DNA of 64,000 nucleotides from Erythrobacter sp. Its GTDB lineage: Bacteria > Pseudomonadota > Alphaproteobacteria > Sphingomonadales > Sphingomonadaceae. Positions 28,726-38,493 of this stretch are shown one piece after another. Each line of letters opens with the position of its first letter. The stretch's first letter is position 1. A program made the translations under genes and the position numbers. The notes under the pieces are model-generated. The model had not been told where the DNA came from. It ran no database searches and saw nothing but the letters and a program-made list of their open reading frames with translations. Location: assembly GCA_023653115.1 (NCBI GenBank), contig JAMNXO010000003.1:62001-126000 (forward strand), read 5' to 3'.

Positions 28726-29619
28726 TTACTTGGCCTTCTTGAACAACAGAGTCATGCGGTCGCTTTCGCCCAGACCCTTCAGGTCTTCGCGCTTGGTTGC
28801 GAGCACGGGGGGCATTTCCCATACGCCTTCCTTGTGATCGGCGGTGTCCTTGGGATTGGCGAGGATTTCGCTGGTGCCCACCAGTTCAAAGCCGTTGACG
28901 CGCATGAAATCGATCACGTCCTGCTGGCGCAGATAGCCCTTGGTGCCATTGGCATAGGACCACGGCGCATCCGCCTTGGCGCGGTGCTGTTCGATGCCGA
29001 GCAGGCCGTCATCCTTGAGCAGTTCGCGCATGGCGCGCAGTTCGGTATCGGCGGTGCCGGAGCGCAGCAGGTTGTGCATCGCGCGCATCACGAGAATGCG
29101 ATCGAAGGTGCCCTTCTGGTCGGCCGGAATGGCTTCCAGCGTCATGCCGGCGAACTTTTCTGCCGGCAGCCCGGTATAGCCTGCGACTTCGGCGGGGAAG
29201 CCGGCTGCGGTGTCACGGATGCGCTGCTGGCGCGCCGGATCGGCGGTGGCGGTGAGCGGGTTGGCGTAAAGGCCGACCAGCTTGCCCTCGCCGCCCAGAT
29301 AATGCCCGAGCAGGCGCGAATACCAGCCGCCGCCGGGCGCATATTCGCCAACCTTCATGTGCGGGCCGACGTGGAAGAAGGCGAGCGTTTCGGCAGGCTT
29401 TCGGAACTGGTCACGCGCCTTGTCTTCGGCGCGGGTGGGGTGATTGATCGCCGCCGACACCTGCTCGCCATGCATCTTCATGAACATCGCGGTGTCTTTC
29501 ACATGGGCGTCTCCCTGATCCGCGTGCGCGGCGTGGGCGGCGTGGTCCATATGCTGGGCCATCAGCGGGGCGGCGAAGGCAAACCCGCTCGCGGCGGCGG
29601 CAAGGATCAGCTTGTTCAT
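28726..29619 (-). CDS. Exported class I SAM-dependent methyltransferase-like protein
   Basis: Signal peptide, His-rich HMDHAAHAAHAD segment, MKVGEYAPGGGWYSRLLGHYLGGEGKLVGLY motif I. Confidence 0.78.
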   Translation of the reverse strand: MNKLILAAAASGFAFAAPLMAQHMDHAAHAAHADQGDAHVKDTAMFMKMHGEQVSAAINHPTRAEDKARDQFRKPAETLAFFHVGPHMKVGEYAPGGGWYSRLLGHYLGGEGKLVGLYANPLTATADPARQQRIRDTAAGFPAEVAGYTGLPAEKFAGMTLEAIPADQKGTFDRILVMRAMHNLLRSGTADTELRAMRELLKDDGLLGIEQHRAKADAPWSYANGTKGYLRQQDVIDFMRVNGFELVGTSEILANPKDTADHKEGVWEMPPVLATKREDLKGLGESDRMTLLFKKAK

Positions 29620-29715
29620 GACGATGTCTCTCCGGGAATTGTAAACGAAGGCAGATGCCAGAGTGGCAATTGCGCTTTGCTAGCCTATCTCTGCCATAAA
29701 CCAACGGAGAATTCG

Positions 29716-30270
29716 ATGAGCAACTTGGAAACGGCAGTCGTCGCAGGCGGATGCTTCTGGTGCACCGAAGCGGTGTTCCGCGATGTGGTTGGCGTGAGCA
29801 TGGTCGAGAGCGGCTATATCGGCGGCACCAAAGCGAGCCCGACCTACAAGGAGGTCTGCACCGGCACCACCGGCCATGCCGAGGCGATCCGCGTGACGTT
29901 TGATCCCCACGCGATCAGCCTGGCCGAAATCTATGACGTGTTCCTCGGCACCCATGATCCGACGCAGCTGAACCGGCAGGGCGGCGACATCGGCACCCAG
30001 TATCGCAGCGCGATTTTCCCGCTGTCAGATGCTCAGGGCGCCGAGGCCGAAGCCGCGATTGCCCGCTGGAATGCCGATAATGGCAAGGTGGCCGTCACCA
30101 CCATCGAAGGCCTCGCAGGCGGCACGCAGACGGCGGAATGGTATCCGGCCGAGGACTATCATCAGGAATACTGGGACGGCGAAGGCCAGCGCAATCCCTA
30201 CTGCCTCGCGGTGATCCCGCCCAAGCTGATGAAGCTGCGCAAGAGCTTCCAGAAGTATGTGAAGGATTAG
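29716..30270 (+). CDS. msrA: Peptide-methionine (S)-S-oxide reductase
   Basis: AGGCFWCTEAVFRDVVGV, GGTKASPTYKEVCTGTTGHAEAI, AEDYHQEYW. Confidence 0.96.
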   Translation: MSNLETAVVAGGCFWCTEAVFRDVVGVSMVESGYIGGTKASPTYKEVCTGTTGHAEAIRVTFDPHAISLAEIYDVFLGTHDPTQLNRQGGDIGTQYRSAIFPLSDAQGAEAEAAIARWNADNGKVAVTTIEGLAGGTQTAEWYPAEDYHQEYWDGEGQRNPYCLAVIPPKLMKLRKSFQKYVKD

Positions 30271-30797
30271 GGCACGGGCGCGCCGATCGCGCGCTTTAGG
30301 ACCGGTGCGGCCACGCGGACCATGCCGGTTCGCGTGGCCACAGGGTAACCGGTGTGCTCCAGATAGAAGCAGACGTCCTGTGTGTTCCTTGCGAGGTCAA
30401 ACGTCCCGATGACGGGCGTTCTTCCATCCTTCCCCAAATCGCCCCAAGCTTCGCCCGTCACGGGGATATAGACCAGGTATCGCGATACGGGCGCGGGGTC
30501 GCCGCGCAGGGGTAATTCCTTAGGGACGGCAGCGTCCGTGAAGGGGCCGAAGGCGGTCATCCTGCCCGCGTCGGCGCCGTTGCACGCCCCAGCATTGGCA
30601 TAGAGCGCATTGATGTTCTCGTCGTTGAGGTCGGCGTTCGTGCTGAATGTCAGGACTACGTATCCCGGATCGTTCCGCGAATGGCGGACTTCCGCAGGTA
30701 GTTCGCTGGCATTGCGGGCCGACACCAGTTGATGCGTGCCAAGGTCCGGCCCGCAGGAGGCAAGCAGGATCGCGAAGCTGGCGACGATGAAACGCAT
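30267..30797 (-). CDS. Hypothetical lipoprotein
   Basis: MRFIVASFAILLASCGPD lipobox; no recognised domain; stop overlaps msrA stop. Confidence 0.6.
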   Translation of the reverse strand: MRFIVASFAILLASCGPDLGTHQLVSARNASELPAEVRHSRNDPGYVVLTFSTNADLNDENINALYANAGACNGADAGRMTAFGPFTDAAVPKELPLRGDPAPVSRYLVYIPVTGEAWGDLGKDGRTPVIGTFDLARNTQDVCFYLEHTGYPVATRTGMVRVAAPVLKRAIGAPVP

Positions 30798-30806
30798 CGC
30801 TTGTTA

Positions 30807-32063
30807 CTAAAGCGATTTTTTCCAGCGGCCTACGAAAAACCCGTCGAGCCCGCCCTGCTCGGCCAGCATCCCCGGATGGGTGCGCAGCCAGCCTTCGGGT
30901 GTGGGGGCAAGGCCGGCGGGAAGCTCATCGGGTGTGATCGGCATCGGCGCGAGGCCCAGTTCGGCGTTGATCCACGCGGCCTGCTCCTCGCCCTCTTCGG
31001 CCTCCAGCGAGCACACGGCGTAAACCAGCACGCCGCCGGGGTTGAGCCAATCAGCCGCCTTGGCCGCCAGCGCGCGCTGCAACTCGACCATCTCGGGAAT
31101 CTGCCGCGCGCCGATCCGGTGCAGCACATCGGGGTGGCGGCGGCAGGTGCCGGTCGCGGTGCAGGGCGCGTCGATCAGGATCGCGTCGAAGCGGTGCTTG
31201 GGCTCCCATTGGAGCGCATCGGCGCGCACGGGGGAGGCCTTGAGGCCGGTGCGCTTCAAATTGTCCTTGAGCAGTTCGAGCCGCCGCTTGGAGCTGTCGA
31301 GCGCGGTGACGTTCCACCCTGCCGCCGCCAATTGCATCGTCTTGCCGCCCGGCGCGGCACACAGATCGAGCGCGTTCTTGCCCGCTCCGTGCCCCAGCAG
31401 GCGGGCAGGCAACGAGGCGGCGAGATCCTGCACCCACCAATCGCCGGCCTTGTAATCCGCAAGGCTCTCCACCGCCGCGCCGCGCGGCAGGCGGACATGG
31501 CCGGGGGCGAAGGTCACACCGCCCATTGCCACGGCGCGGGTCTCGGTTTCGGCGGCGTCTTTCAGCGCAAGGTCTAACTCGGGCGGGAAGGCGAGGCCCG
31601 GCGCAATCGCAGTGGCCTTCTCGGCGCCCCAGCGCGCCTGCACCGCTTCGGGCAAGGTCGGAACGTCGGGCAGCACGCCCACACCCGGCTTCACCAGCGC
31701 GGAGAACACGCCATGCGCCAGCCGCCGCGGCCCGCCGGCCAGCAGCGGCAGGCCGGTCGCAATCACGGCGTGGGGCGGGGTATCGAGCCGCAGCGCTTGG
31801 GCAAGCATGATCCGCAGCACCATCCGCGCCTTGGCATCGCCGGGCAGTTGTTGCTTCGTTGCACTGTCAATCAGGGCATCGAGATCGGTCAGCCAGCGCA
31901 GCGTCTCGCCCGCAATCGCCTTGGCCAGCGCGCGGTCAGGCGCCTTGCGGATATCGCCAAGCGCGCCGCCTTCGGCCTGTTCGAGCGTCTCGCCCCGCCG
32001 GAATACGGCATCAAGCAGACGAAGCGCGGCGCGGCGCACGGGAAGACCGGGGGTAGCTGACAT
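30807..32063 (-). CDS. RsmB/NOP family RNA (cytosine-5) methyltransferase
   Basis: NusB-like N-terminus; WWVQDLAASLPARLLG, LDLCAAPGGKTMQLA, IDAPCTATGTCRRHPDVLHR, VYAVCSLEAEEGEEQ. Confidence 0.92.
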   Translation of the reverse strand: MSATPGLPVRRAALRLLDAVFRRGETLEQAEGGALGDIRKAPDRALAKAIAGETLRWLTDLDALIDSATKQQLPGDAKARMVLRIMLAQALRLDTPPHAVIATGLPLLAGGPRRLAHGVFSALVKPGVGVLPDVPTLPEAVQARWGAEKATAIAPGLAFPPELDLALKDAAETETRAVAMGGVTFAPGHVRLPRGAAVESLADYKAGDWWVQDLAASLPARLLGHGAGKNALDLCAAPGGKTMQLAAAGWNVTALDSSKRRLELLKDNLKRTGLKASPVRADALQWEPKHRFDAILIDAPCTATGTCRRHPDVLHRIGARQIPEMVELQRALAAKAADWLNPGGVLVYAVCSLEAEEGEEQAAWINAELGLAPMPITPDELPAGLAPTPEGWLRTHPGMLAEQGGLDGFFVGRWKKSL

Positions 32064-32185
32064 TCGTGGCCTCTAGAGCATCGCGCGAAAAAGTGGGAAC
32101 CGGTTTTTCGCTCCCCGGCGATGCGGGCCTGAAAACGCGCCGAACCTTGCTTGAAACAAAGCGCCAGCATGGGCATTTGCATCAC

Positions 32186-32347
32186 ATGACCAAAGAGAAG
32201 TCCGAAGCCGCCAAGGCCTTCAAGAAGCCCGCCCACTGGACCAATGATCCGGTGCCTGCCCCCAAGGTGGTCAAAAACGACGAAAAGCTCTCCCCCACCC
32301 GCTACGGCGACTGGGAGCGGGGCGACGGAATCGCGGTGGATTTCTAG
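32186..32347 (+). CDS. DUF1674 (SdhAF4-like) small protein
   Basis: MTKEKSEAAKAFKKPAHWTNDP...SPTRYGDWERGDGIAVDF; C-terminal PTRYGDWExxGxxxDF signature. Confidence 0.85.
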   Translation: MTKEKSEAAKAFKKPAHWTNDPVPAPKVVKNDEKLSPTRYGDWERGDGIAVDF

Positions 32348-32353
32348 GTTACC

Positions 32354-32458
32354 TCGTCATTGCGAGGAGCCGAAGGCGACGACGCAATCCATGGATGGAC
32401 GAAGCGTTAGCCGCAAGGTCAGGCCATGGATTGCTTCGCCTGCGGCTCGCAATGACGA
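32354..32458. repeat. Palindromic repeat element (TCGTCATTGCGAG ... CTCGCAATGACGA)
   Basis: Terminal inverted repeat of 13 bp plus internal GCAATCCATGG/CCATGGATTGC; resembles the widespread alphaproteobacterial intergenic palindrome. Confidence 0.85.
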
Positions 32459-32493
32459 AAAAAGAACGCCAGATCGATTCTTGGTGAAACCAA

Positions 32494-33909
32494 TCAGAGC
32501 GGCTTGAAGCTTACCTTCAGCCCGTCCTTGGGCTGCGGAATGGGCCAGTCCTGCCATTCGGGGTTGTAGCCCGCGGGTGCCTCGATCCGGTAGCGCTGGA
32601 GCAGCTGCGCGAGCAGGATCTTCACCTGCATATAGGCAAAGTGCAGCCCCAGGCACATATGCGCGCCGCCGCCGAACGGCACCCAGGCATATTTGTGGCG
32701 CGCCTTCACCTGTTCAGGCGTGAAGCGCAGCGGATCGAAGGTGAAGGGCTTGTCCCAATATTCTTCCGAATGGTGGGTCCAGTAGATGTTGATCCCCACC
32801 ATCGCGCCCGCCGGAATGCGGTAGCCGCCATATTCGAACGCCTTGAGCGCGCGGCGCGGCATCGAAGGCACCGGCGGGATCATCCGCAGCGATTCCTTGA
32901 ACGCCATTTCGGTGAGATCGAGCTTGGCCAGATCATCGTAATCGAGCGGGCGGGGGTTGCCGTCGCCATCGGGCCCGCCGGTCACTGCGAAGATTTCCTC
33001 GCGCAGCTTCTCCTGCCACGCCGGATTGGTGGCGAGGTGGTAGATCAGCGAGGTGGCAGAGGACGTGATGGTGTCGTGCGCCGCCATCATCAGGAAGTTC
33101 ATGTGATCGACCACTTCGTCGACCGGCAGCAGGCTCCCGTCCTCGCGGGTGGCGGTGGCGAACTGGCTGAACATATCCTGCCCGCCGCCTTCCGCGCGGC
33201 GGCGCAGCGTTTCCTTGGTGAAATATTCGACCAGGAAGGCGCGGCCATCGACGCCCTTCTTCATCTTGGTGAAGGGCAGCGGTTTGCGCACCGGCGCGAC
33301 CGAGGCCTGCACCATGTCCACGAAAGCCTCGTTGATCTTGTCGGCTTCCGGCCCCCACGGCAGACCGATGAAGCTGTCCGCGGCCAGATCGAGCGTGAGC
33401 TTCTTGATTGCGGGATAGAACTCTTTCGGCCCCGCCCAGCTGGCGACTTCGCGGGCGATGCCGCGATTGAGCGCGCCCGAATAGTGCCGCATCGGTTCCG
33501 GCTTGAAGGCAATCGACAGCGCGCGGCGGTCAATGCGGTGATGGTCGAAATCCATCAACATCAGCCCGCGCGGGAACAGCTGATCGAGCACCGGCCCCCA
33601 GCCCTGTTCGCTGGAGAAGATCTTGTCCTTGTTGAACAACAGCAGCTCGTTGGCCTCCGCGCCGATCAGCGCGATCTGCCAGCCGCCAAAGGCGCGGTTC
33701 TTGTAGACCTTGCCATGGGCGCTGATCATCCGATCGGCAAAGGCGTGCGGATCGGCGAGCATGGTGAAGGTGTTGCCGACCAGCGGCCAGCCGGCATCGC
33801 CCGGAATATGGGCCAGATCGGCCTCGCTCAGGCGCAGCTCGCTCCAGTGGCGCGGTGCGCCTGCGAACTCGGTTTCAGTGTCACGCGGGGCTTCGGCAAG
33901 GGTGGCCAT
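32494..33909 (-). CDS. Cytochrome P450
   Basis: AAHDTITSSATSLIYHLATNP, FKESLRMIPPVPSMPRRAL, FGGGAHMCLGLHFAYMQVK heme-binding motif. Confidence 0.95.
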   Translation of the reverse strand: MATLAEAPRDTETEFAGAPRHWSELRLSEADLAHIPGDAGWPLVGNTFTMLADPHAFADRMISAHGKVYKNRAFGGWQIALIGAEANELLLFNKDKIFSSEQGWGPVLDQLFPRGLMLMDFDHHRIDRRALSIAFKPEPMRHYSGALNRGIAREVASWAGPKEFYPAIKKLTLDLAADSFIGLPWGPEADKINEAFVDMVQASVAPVRKPLPFTKMKKGVDGRAFLVEYFTKETLRRRAEGGGQDMFSQFATATREDGSLLPVDEVVDHMNFLMMAAHDTITSSATSLIYHLATNPAWQEKLREEIFAVTGGPDGDGNPRPLDYDDLAKLDLTEMAFKESLRMIPPVPSMPRRALKAFEYGGYRIPAGAMVGINIYWTHHSEEYWDKPFTFDPLRFTPEQVKARHKYAWVPFGGGAHMCLGLHFAYMQVKILLAQLLQRYRIEAPAGYNPEWQDWPIPQPKDGLKVSFKPL

Positions 33910-33973
33910 TATGTCTCGATGCTCCGTACAGGTTCGGATTAGCAACTGACCTTGGTGTAAATAATCCGCGCGG

Positions 33974-35008
33974 TCAAATCCACCCCGAAAGCTCGCGCCG
34001 CAGGATCGCATCGATCATGGTGAGGCCGTGATCCGAGGTGTTGAGGCAATCGAGCACCGCGTAATCCTCGCCGCCCGCCTCGATGAATTCGTCGCGGCCT
34101 TCGAGCGCCAGTTCCTCCAGCGTCTCGACACAATCGGCGGCAAAGCCGGGGGCAGCGACAACAAGGCGCTTGGTGCCCTTCTTGCCCTCTTCGATCAGCG
34201 TCGTATCGGTCGAGGGTTCGAGCCAGCGCGCCGGGCCAAAGCGCGACTGGAAGGTGGTTTCGAACCGCACACCGGCACATTCGGGACGCTGCGCCAGTTC
34301 CTCGCGCAGCAGCCGCGCGGTCTTGGAGCAATGGCAGAAATAGGGATCGCCCTTTTCGAGCGTCTGCATCGGCATCCCGTGGAAGCTCAGCAGCATCACC
34401 TCGGGCGTAAAGGCGAGACCGCGCAGCTGCGCCGTCAGATCATCCGCCAGCGCGGCGATGTAGTTCGGATCGTCGTGATAGGGCGGCACAAAGCGCAAGG
34501 CCGGCTGCCAGCGCATCGCGCCCAGCACACGCGCGACCTCGTCGAACACCGTCGCGGTCGTGGCGGCGCAATATTGCGGATACATCGGTGCGATCAGGAT
34601 GCGGTCGCAGCCCTGCGCCATCATCGCGGTCAGGCGGCTTTCGATCGAGGGATTGCCGTAACGCATCGCGTAATCGACTGTGACCTTCTCGCCGAAGCGG
34701 CCCACCATCGCCTCGGCCTGGCGCGCGGTGATATCGGCCAGCGGCGAGCCGCGCTCGGTCCAGATCTTGGTATAGGCCTTCGAGCTTTTCTGCGGGCGGG
34801 TGTTGAGGATGATCCCGCGCAGGATCAGCTGCCAGACGATCGGCGGGATCTCGACCACGCGCTTGTCCGACAGGAACTGCTTGAGGTAGCGCCGCACCGA
34901 ATCCGGGTCCGGCCCGTCGGGCGTGCCGAGGTTGACGAGCAGCACACCGATCTGGCCGCTCGATACAGGAGGATGATCGCCCGGAAGGCGCTGGGTCTGC
35001 CAGGTCAT
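33974..35008 (-). CDS. hemH: Ferrochelatase
   Basis: GVLLVNLGTPDGPDPDSVRRYLKQFLSDKRVVEIP, APMYPQYCAATTATVFDEV, LLSFHGMPMQTLEKGDPYFCHCSKTA. Confidence 0.95.
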   Translation of the reverse strand: MTWQTQRLPGDHPPVSSGQIGVLLVNLGTPDGPDPDSVRRYLKQFLSDKRVVEIPPIVWQLILRGIILNTRPQKSSKAYTKIWTERGSPLADITARQAEAMVGRFGEKVTVDYAMRYGNPSIESRLTAMMAQGCDRILIAPMYPQYCAATTATVFDEVARVLGAMRWQPALRFVPPYHDDPNYIAALADDLTAQLRGLAFTPEVMLLSFHGMPMQTLEKGDPYFCHCSKTARLLREELAQRPECAGVRFETTFQSRFGPARWLEPSTDTTLIEEGKKGTKRLVVAAPGFAADCVETLEELALEGRDEFIEAGGEDYAVLDCLNTSDHGLTMIDAILRRELSGWI

Positions 35009-35087
35009 AGCCCGCCCAACGATTGGCAGGCGTTTCGTTTCCGGGCGACCTTATTGGCCCTGACCGGGGATGGCGAAAATGTCCGGG

Positions 35088-37361
35088 TCATATGCCGTCC
35101 GAAAGTAGGGGCAGTCGGCGCAGGCGCAAGCCCGTGGCCGAAAACAATGCATTGGCAATCGCCGGCGGGGCGACCACCGCGCCCAGCTCGCCGGGATCAG
35201 CCGGCGGGGCTTCGCTGGGAATAAACTCGATCCGCATCTCGGGGCAATCCGCCAGCGTCGGCAGGCCGAGCGCCTCGTAATCGGTCACTTCGGGCACGCC
35301 GCTACGCAGCTTGACCACGTTGCCGAGCGCGATGCCGATGCCGAACACCAGCCCGCCCTCGATCTGCTGCCGGGCGATATCGTGATTGACGATCCGCCCG
35401 ATATCGACCGCCGCGGCCAGCTGGGTGACGCGCACGCCGCCTTCGCCCTGCCGCGCGGTGGCGACGCAGGCGATGCGCGCGGCTTCCGGCCCTTCGCCGA
35501 TGCGCGCGACCGCAAGCCCCTGACCGCTCTGGTCGACCCCGCCGTCCCACCCGGCCAGCTGCGCTGCGCGTTGCAGGCAGGCAGCCAGCCGCACATCATT
35601 GCCCAGCATCGCGATGCGGAAGGTCAGCGGCTCGCGCTTGAACTTGGCGGCGATCTCGTCAACGAAGCTTTCGATCGCGAAAATGGTCGGCCCATGCGAA
35701 TTGCCGCGCACCCGGCCGACCGGCAGGCCGATCTCGACCGGGATATGCTCCACCATCACGGCCGGCAGGGCATAGGGCGGCACCGCGCCTTCGCAGGCCA
35801 TCGGATCGGGCTCGCCTGCGGTTTCGCGGATCGCGGCCATGCTGGTGAGATTTCCGAACAGGCGCTGGCCGAATTCGCGCGCGGCCGGCGGCGTGGCGAT
35901 CCGCATCCGGAAAGCGTCGATCGCGCCGTCATCATTCTTTGAAAGTTGCGCGCCGAGCAGCAGCCAGGCCGGCGCACGCGGGCGCGAACGGATCAGTTCG
36001 TCACGGCGCGGCCAGGTGAGCTGCACCGGGCGGCCAAGTTCCTTGGCGATCAGGGCGATTTCGATGGCGTGGTCATGCTCCAGCCGCGCATCGAAGCTGC
36101 CACCGGCGGGCATGGGGTAGAGCGCGACATCCTCGGTGGAGATGCCGATGGCGCGGGCGGCGGCGATGCGCGCCTGTTCGGGCGCCTGGCTGGCCATCCA
36201 CAGATCGAGCCGCCCGTCTTCAAAGCGTGCGGCGGCGCAGGCGGTCTCGAGCGGCGCGGCATAGGCCGCCTCGACCTCGTAGCGCCGCCCGATATCGACC
36301 CGCTGCAAGGCAGCCCCGCCGAACCCGGTTTCGGCAATGGTGTAGGCATCGCCGCCATCGAGCAGCGTATCGAGCTTGGCGGCGATCTCGTTGCTGCTGA
36401 CCGGCGCGCTGGTGGCCCATTTGGGCTTCATCGCGTCGAGCGCGCTTTCCGCGCTCCACCACGTATCGGCAGCGACGGCGAGCCAACGCTTGCTTTCGAC
36501 GATCCCCGCCAGCCCGCGGATGCCGGCCGCACCATTGCGGTTGAATCCGGCCAGTTCGGAGCCGTCGGCAGGCCCGTGGCGGATCGAGGCGAACACCATG
36601 CCGGGCAGCCGCACATCGCCGGCAAAGCGGTGCGAGCCATCGACCTTGGAAGGCAGATCGAGCCGCGGGAAAGCCGGAGTCTCCTCGGAATCGGCACTCA
36701 GCGGCTTTTCGCGCGGCGGCTCGGGGCGCAGCGGGGGGGGATCAGGGGGCGTGTAACCGGCCGCCGCCTCGGCCAGTTCGCCAAAGCTGGCGCGGTTGGT
36801 GCCGTGGGTGACAAACCCGCCCTCGACCTCGCATTCTTCCCAGGTCACGCCCCAGCGCGATGCGGCTTCCTGCGCCAGCATCGCGCGCGCGGCGGCGGCG
36901 GCCTCGCGGCAGGGCAGTTCATAGGCGGCAAGCGCGGTGCCATCGGCGGTGGCGTTGAACCGCTGGGCGCCAGCAAACCGCTCGGCCATCAGCGTATCGG
37001 TGCTGGGCGAGAGCCCGGCAAAGCTCGGATCCCACAGCGCGATCCACTTCTTTGCCAGCGGAACATTGGCATAAGCGCCCGACACCGGCGCGGGCTCGAC
37101 CGCGATCTGCCGCCAGTCCGCACCCAGTTCATAAGCGACGATCTGCGGCAGCATCGTGGTGATGCCCTGCCCCATCTCGAGCTGCGGGACAGCCACCGTC
37201 ACCACACCGTCAGCCGCAATCTTGAGCCAGGCGCCGAACACGTGCTCCCCGCTCGCGGCGACCAGCGGGGTGCGATAGGAGCGCGGCATCAGCCACCACG
37301 CCACCAGCAGCCCCCCGCCCACGGCCGCCCCGGCCAGCAACCCGCGCCGCGAAACCTGCAT
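35088..37361 (-). CDS. Xanthine dehydrogenase family molybdopterin-binding subunit (isoquinoline 1-oxidoreductase beta-like), Tat signal
   Basis: MQVSRRGLLAGAAVGGGLL; LEMGQGITTMLPQIVAYELGADW; PIGRVRGNSHGPTIFAIESFVDEIA-type motifs. Confidence 0.85.
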   Translation of the reverse strand: MQVSRRGLLAGAAVGGGLLVAWWLMPRSYRTPLVAASGEHVFGAWLKIAADGVVTVAVPQLEMGQGITTMLPQIVAYELGADWRQIAVEPAPVSGAYANVPLAKKWIALWDPSFAGLSPSTDTLMAERFAGAQRFNATADGTALAAYELPCREAAAAARAMLAQEAASRWGVTWEECEVEGGFVTHGTNRASFGELAEAAAGYTPPDPPPLRPEPPREKPLSADSEETPAFPRLDLPSKVDGSHRFAGDVRLPGMVFASIRHGPADGSELAGFNRNGAAGIRGLAGIVESKRWLAVAADTWWSAESALDAMKPKWATSAPVSSNEIAAKLDTLLDGGDAYTIAETGFGGAALQRVDIGRRYEVEAAYAAPLETACAAARFEDGRLDLWMASQAPEQARIAAARAIGISTEDVALYPMPAGGSFDARLEHDHAIEIALIAKELGRPVQLTWPRRDELIRSRPRAPAWLLLGAQLSKNDDGAIDAFRMRIATPPAAREFGQRLFGNLTSMAAIRETAGEPDPMACEGAVPPYALPAVMVEHIPVEIGLPVGRVRGNSHGPTIFAIESFVDEIAAKFKREPLTFRIAMLGNDVRLAACLQRAAQLAGWDGGVDQSGQGLAVARIGEGPEAARIACVATARQGEGGVRVTQLAAAVDIGRIVNHDIARQQIEGGLVFGIGIALGNVVKLRSGVPEVTDYEALGLPTLADCPEMRIEFIPSEAPPADPGELGAVVAPPAIANALFSATGLRLRRLPLLSDGI

Positions 37362-37363
37362 CG

Positions 37364-38368
37364 CTAGATTGTCCCTGTGTCGAGCCAGTGGTCGATCCGC
37401 GCCGCAATCGCGGTGAAGGGCAAGGCTTCCGGTCCGTCGCCTGCGGCCGGCGGCGTGCCGGCATCGCCGCTGGTGCGGGTGGTGATGGTGAGCGGGATGC
37501 GCCCGAGGAACGGCAGCTCCAGAGCAGCGGCGAACCGCTCGACCCCGCCCTGCCCGAAGGGATCGCTGACCTCGCCGCAATGCGGACATTCATAGCCGGC
37601 CATGTTCTCCACGAGGCCGATGATCGGGACATTGCCCTGCTCGAACATCTGCCCGGCGCGCGCGGCATCGATCAGCGCGAGATCCTGCGGGGTCGAAACC
37701 AGCACCACGCCGTCGGGGCGGTGGTCCGAGATCATCGACAGCTGCACATCGCCGGTGCCGGGCGGCAGGTCGATTAGCAGAATCTCGGTATCGTCCCACG
37801 CCGCATCGATCAGCTGCGAGAGCGCCTTGCCTGTCATCGGCCCGCGCCACGCCAGCGCCTTGCCGGGGGCAACAATGTGACCGATCGACAGCACCTTGAC
37901 CCCGTGGCGGCTGACCAGCGGCACCAGCTTATCGCCCTCCACCATCGGCTTGAGCCCTTCAGTGGCGAGCAGTTTGGGCTGCGAGGGGCCGTAAATGTCG
38001 CCGTCGACCACGCCGACCTTGCGCCCCATCCGCGCCAGCGCGACCGCGAGATTGGTGGTAACGGTCGATTTGCCGACCCCGCCCTTGCCCGATCCCACCG
38101 CGATCAGGCGGATGCGGCGCCGTTCGCCGGTAAGGGCGATGCGGATATCACTGACGCCTTCGAGCCCCGCAAGCGCGGCCTTGAATTCGGCTTCCAGCGC
38201 GGGGCGATCAGCGGTGGCGACATCGCCCGCTTCGGCCACGATCACCACCCGGCCGGAGATAATCCGCGCCGATTGCACCCGGGCGTCGAGCGCCTCTGGC
38301 AAGTGCCGGCGAATGAGCTCGGCCTGTCGCGCGCGTTCTGCGGCGCGCTGTTCCGGATCGCTTGTCAT
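37364..38368 (-). CDS. Mrp/NBP35 family Fe-S carrier ATPase
   Basis: AVGSGKGGVGKSTVTTNLAVALARMGRKVGVVDGDIYGPSQP, LLIDLPPGTGDVQLSM, VENMAGYECPHCGEVSDPFGQGG. Confidence 0.94.
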   Translation of the reverse strand: MTSDPEQRAAERARQAELIRRHLPEALDARVQSARIISGRVVIVAEAGDVATADRPALEAEFKAALAGLEGVSDIRIALTGERRRIRLIAVGSGKGGVGKSTVTTNLAVALARMGRKVGVVDGDIYGPSQPKLLATEGLKPMVEGDKLVPLVSRHGVKVLSIGHIVAPGKALAWRGPMTGKALSQLIDAAWDDTEILLIDLPPGTGDVQLSMISDHRPDGVVLVSTPQDLALIDAARAGQMFEQGNVPIIGLVENMAGYECPHCGEVSDPFGQGGVERFAAALELPFLGRIPLTITTRTSGDAGTPPAAGDGPEALPFTAIAARIDHWLDTGTI

Positions 38369-38493
38369 GCTTCCTCGTTCTGGCCGGGCTTGGCGGCGCC
38401 AAAGGTGCCCTCAGCCGTGCCCGCCATCCCTAGCCATGAAATTAGCGAAGCCAACCCCTGTTTTTCCCGCCAAGCCGTGCTTATAACGGGACT

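Noticed and set aside
30267-30270. Overlapping stop codons of msrA (+) and the lipoprotein gene (-)
   Set aside because: Common outcome of compact convergent genes; no special function implied.
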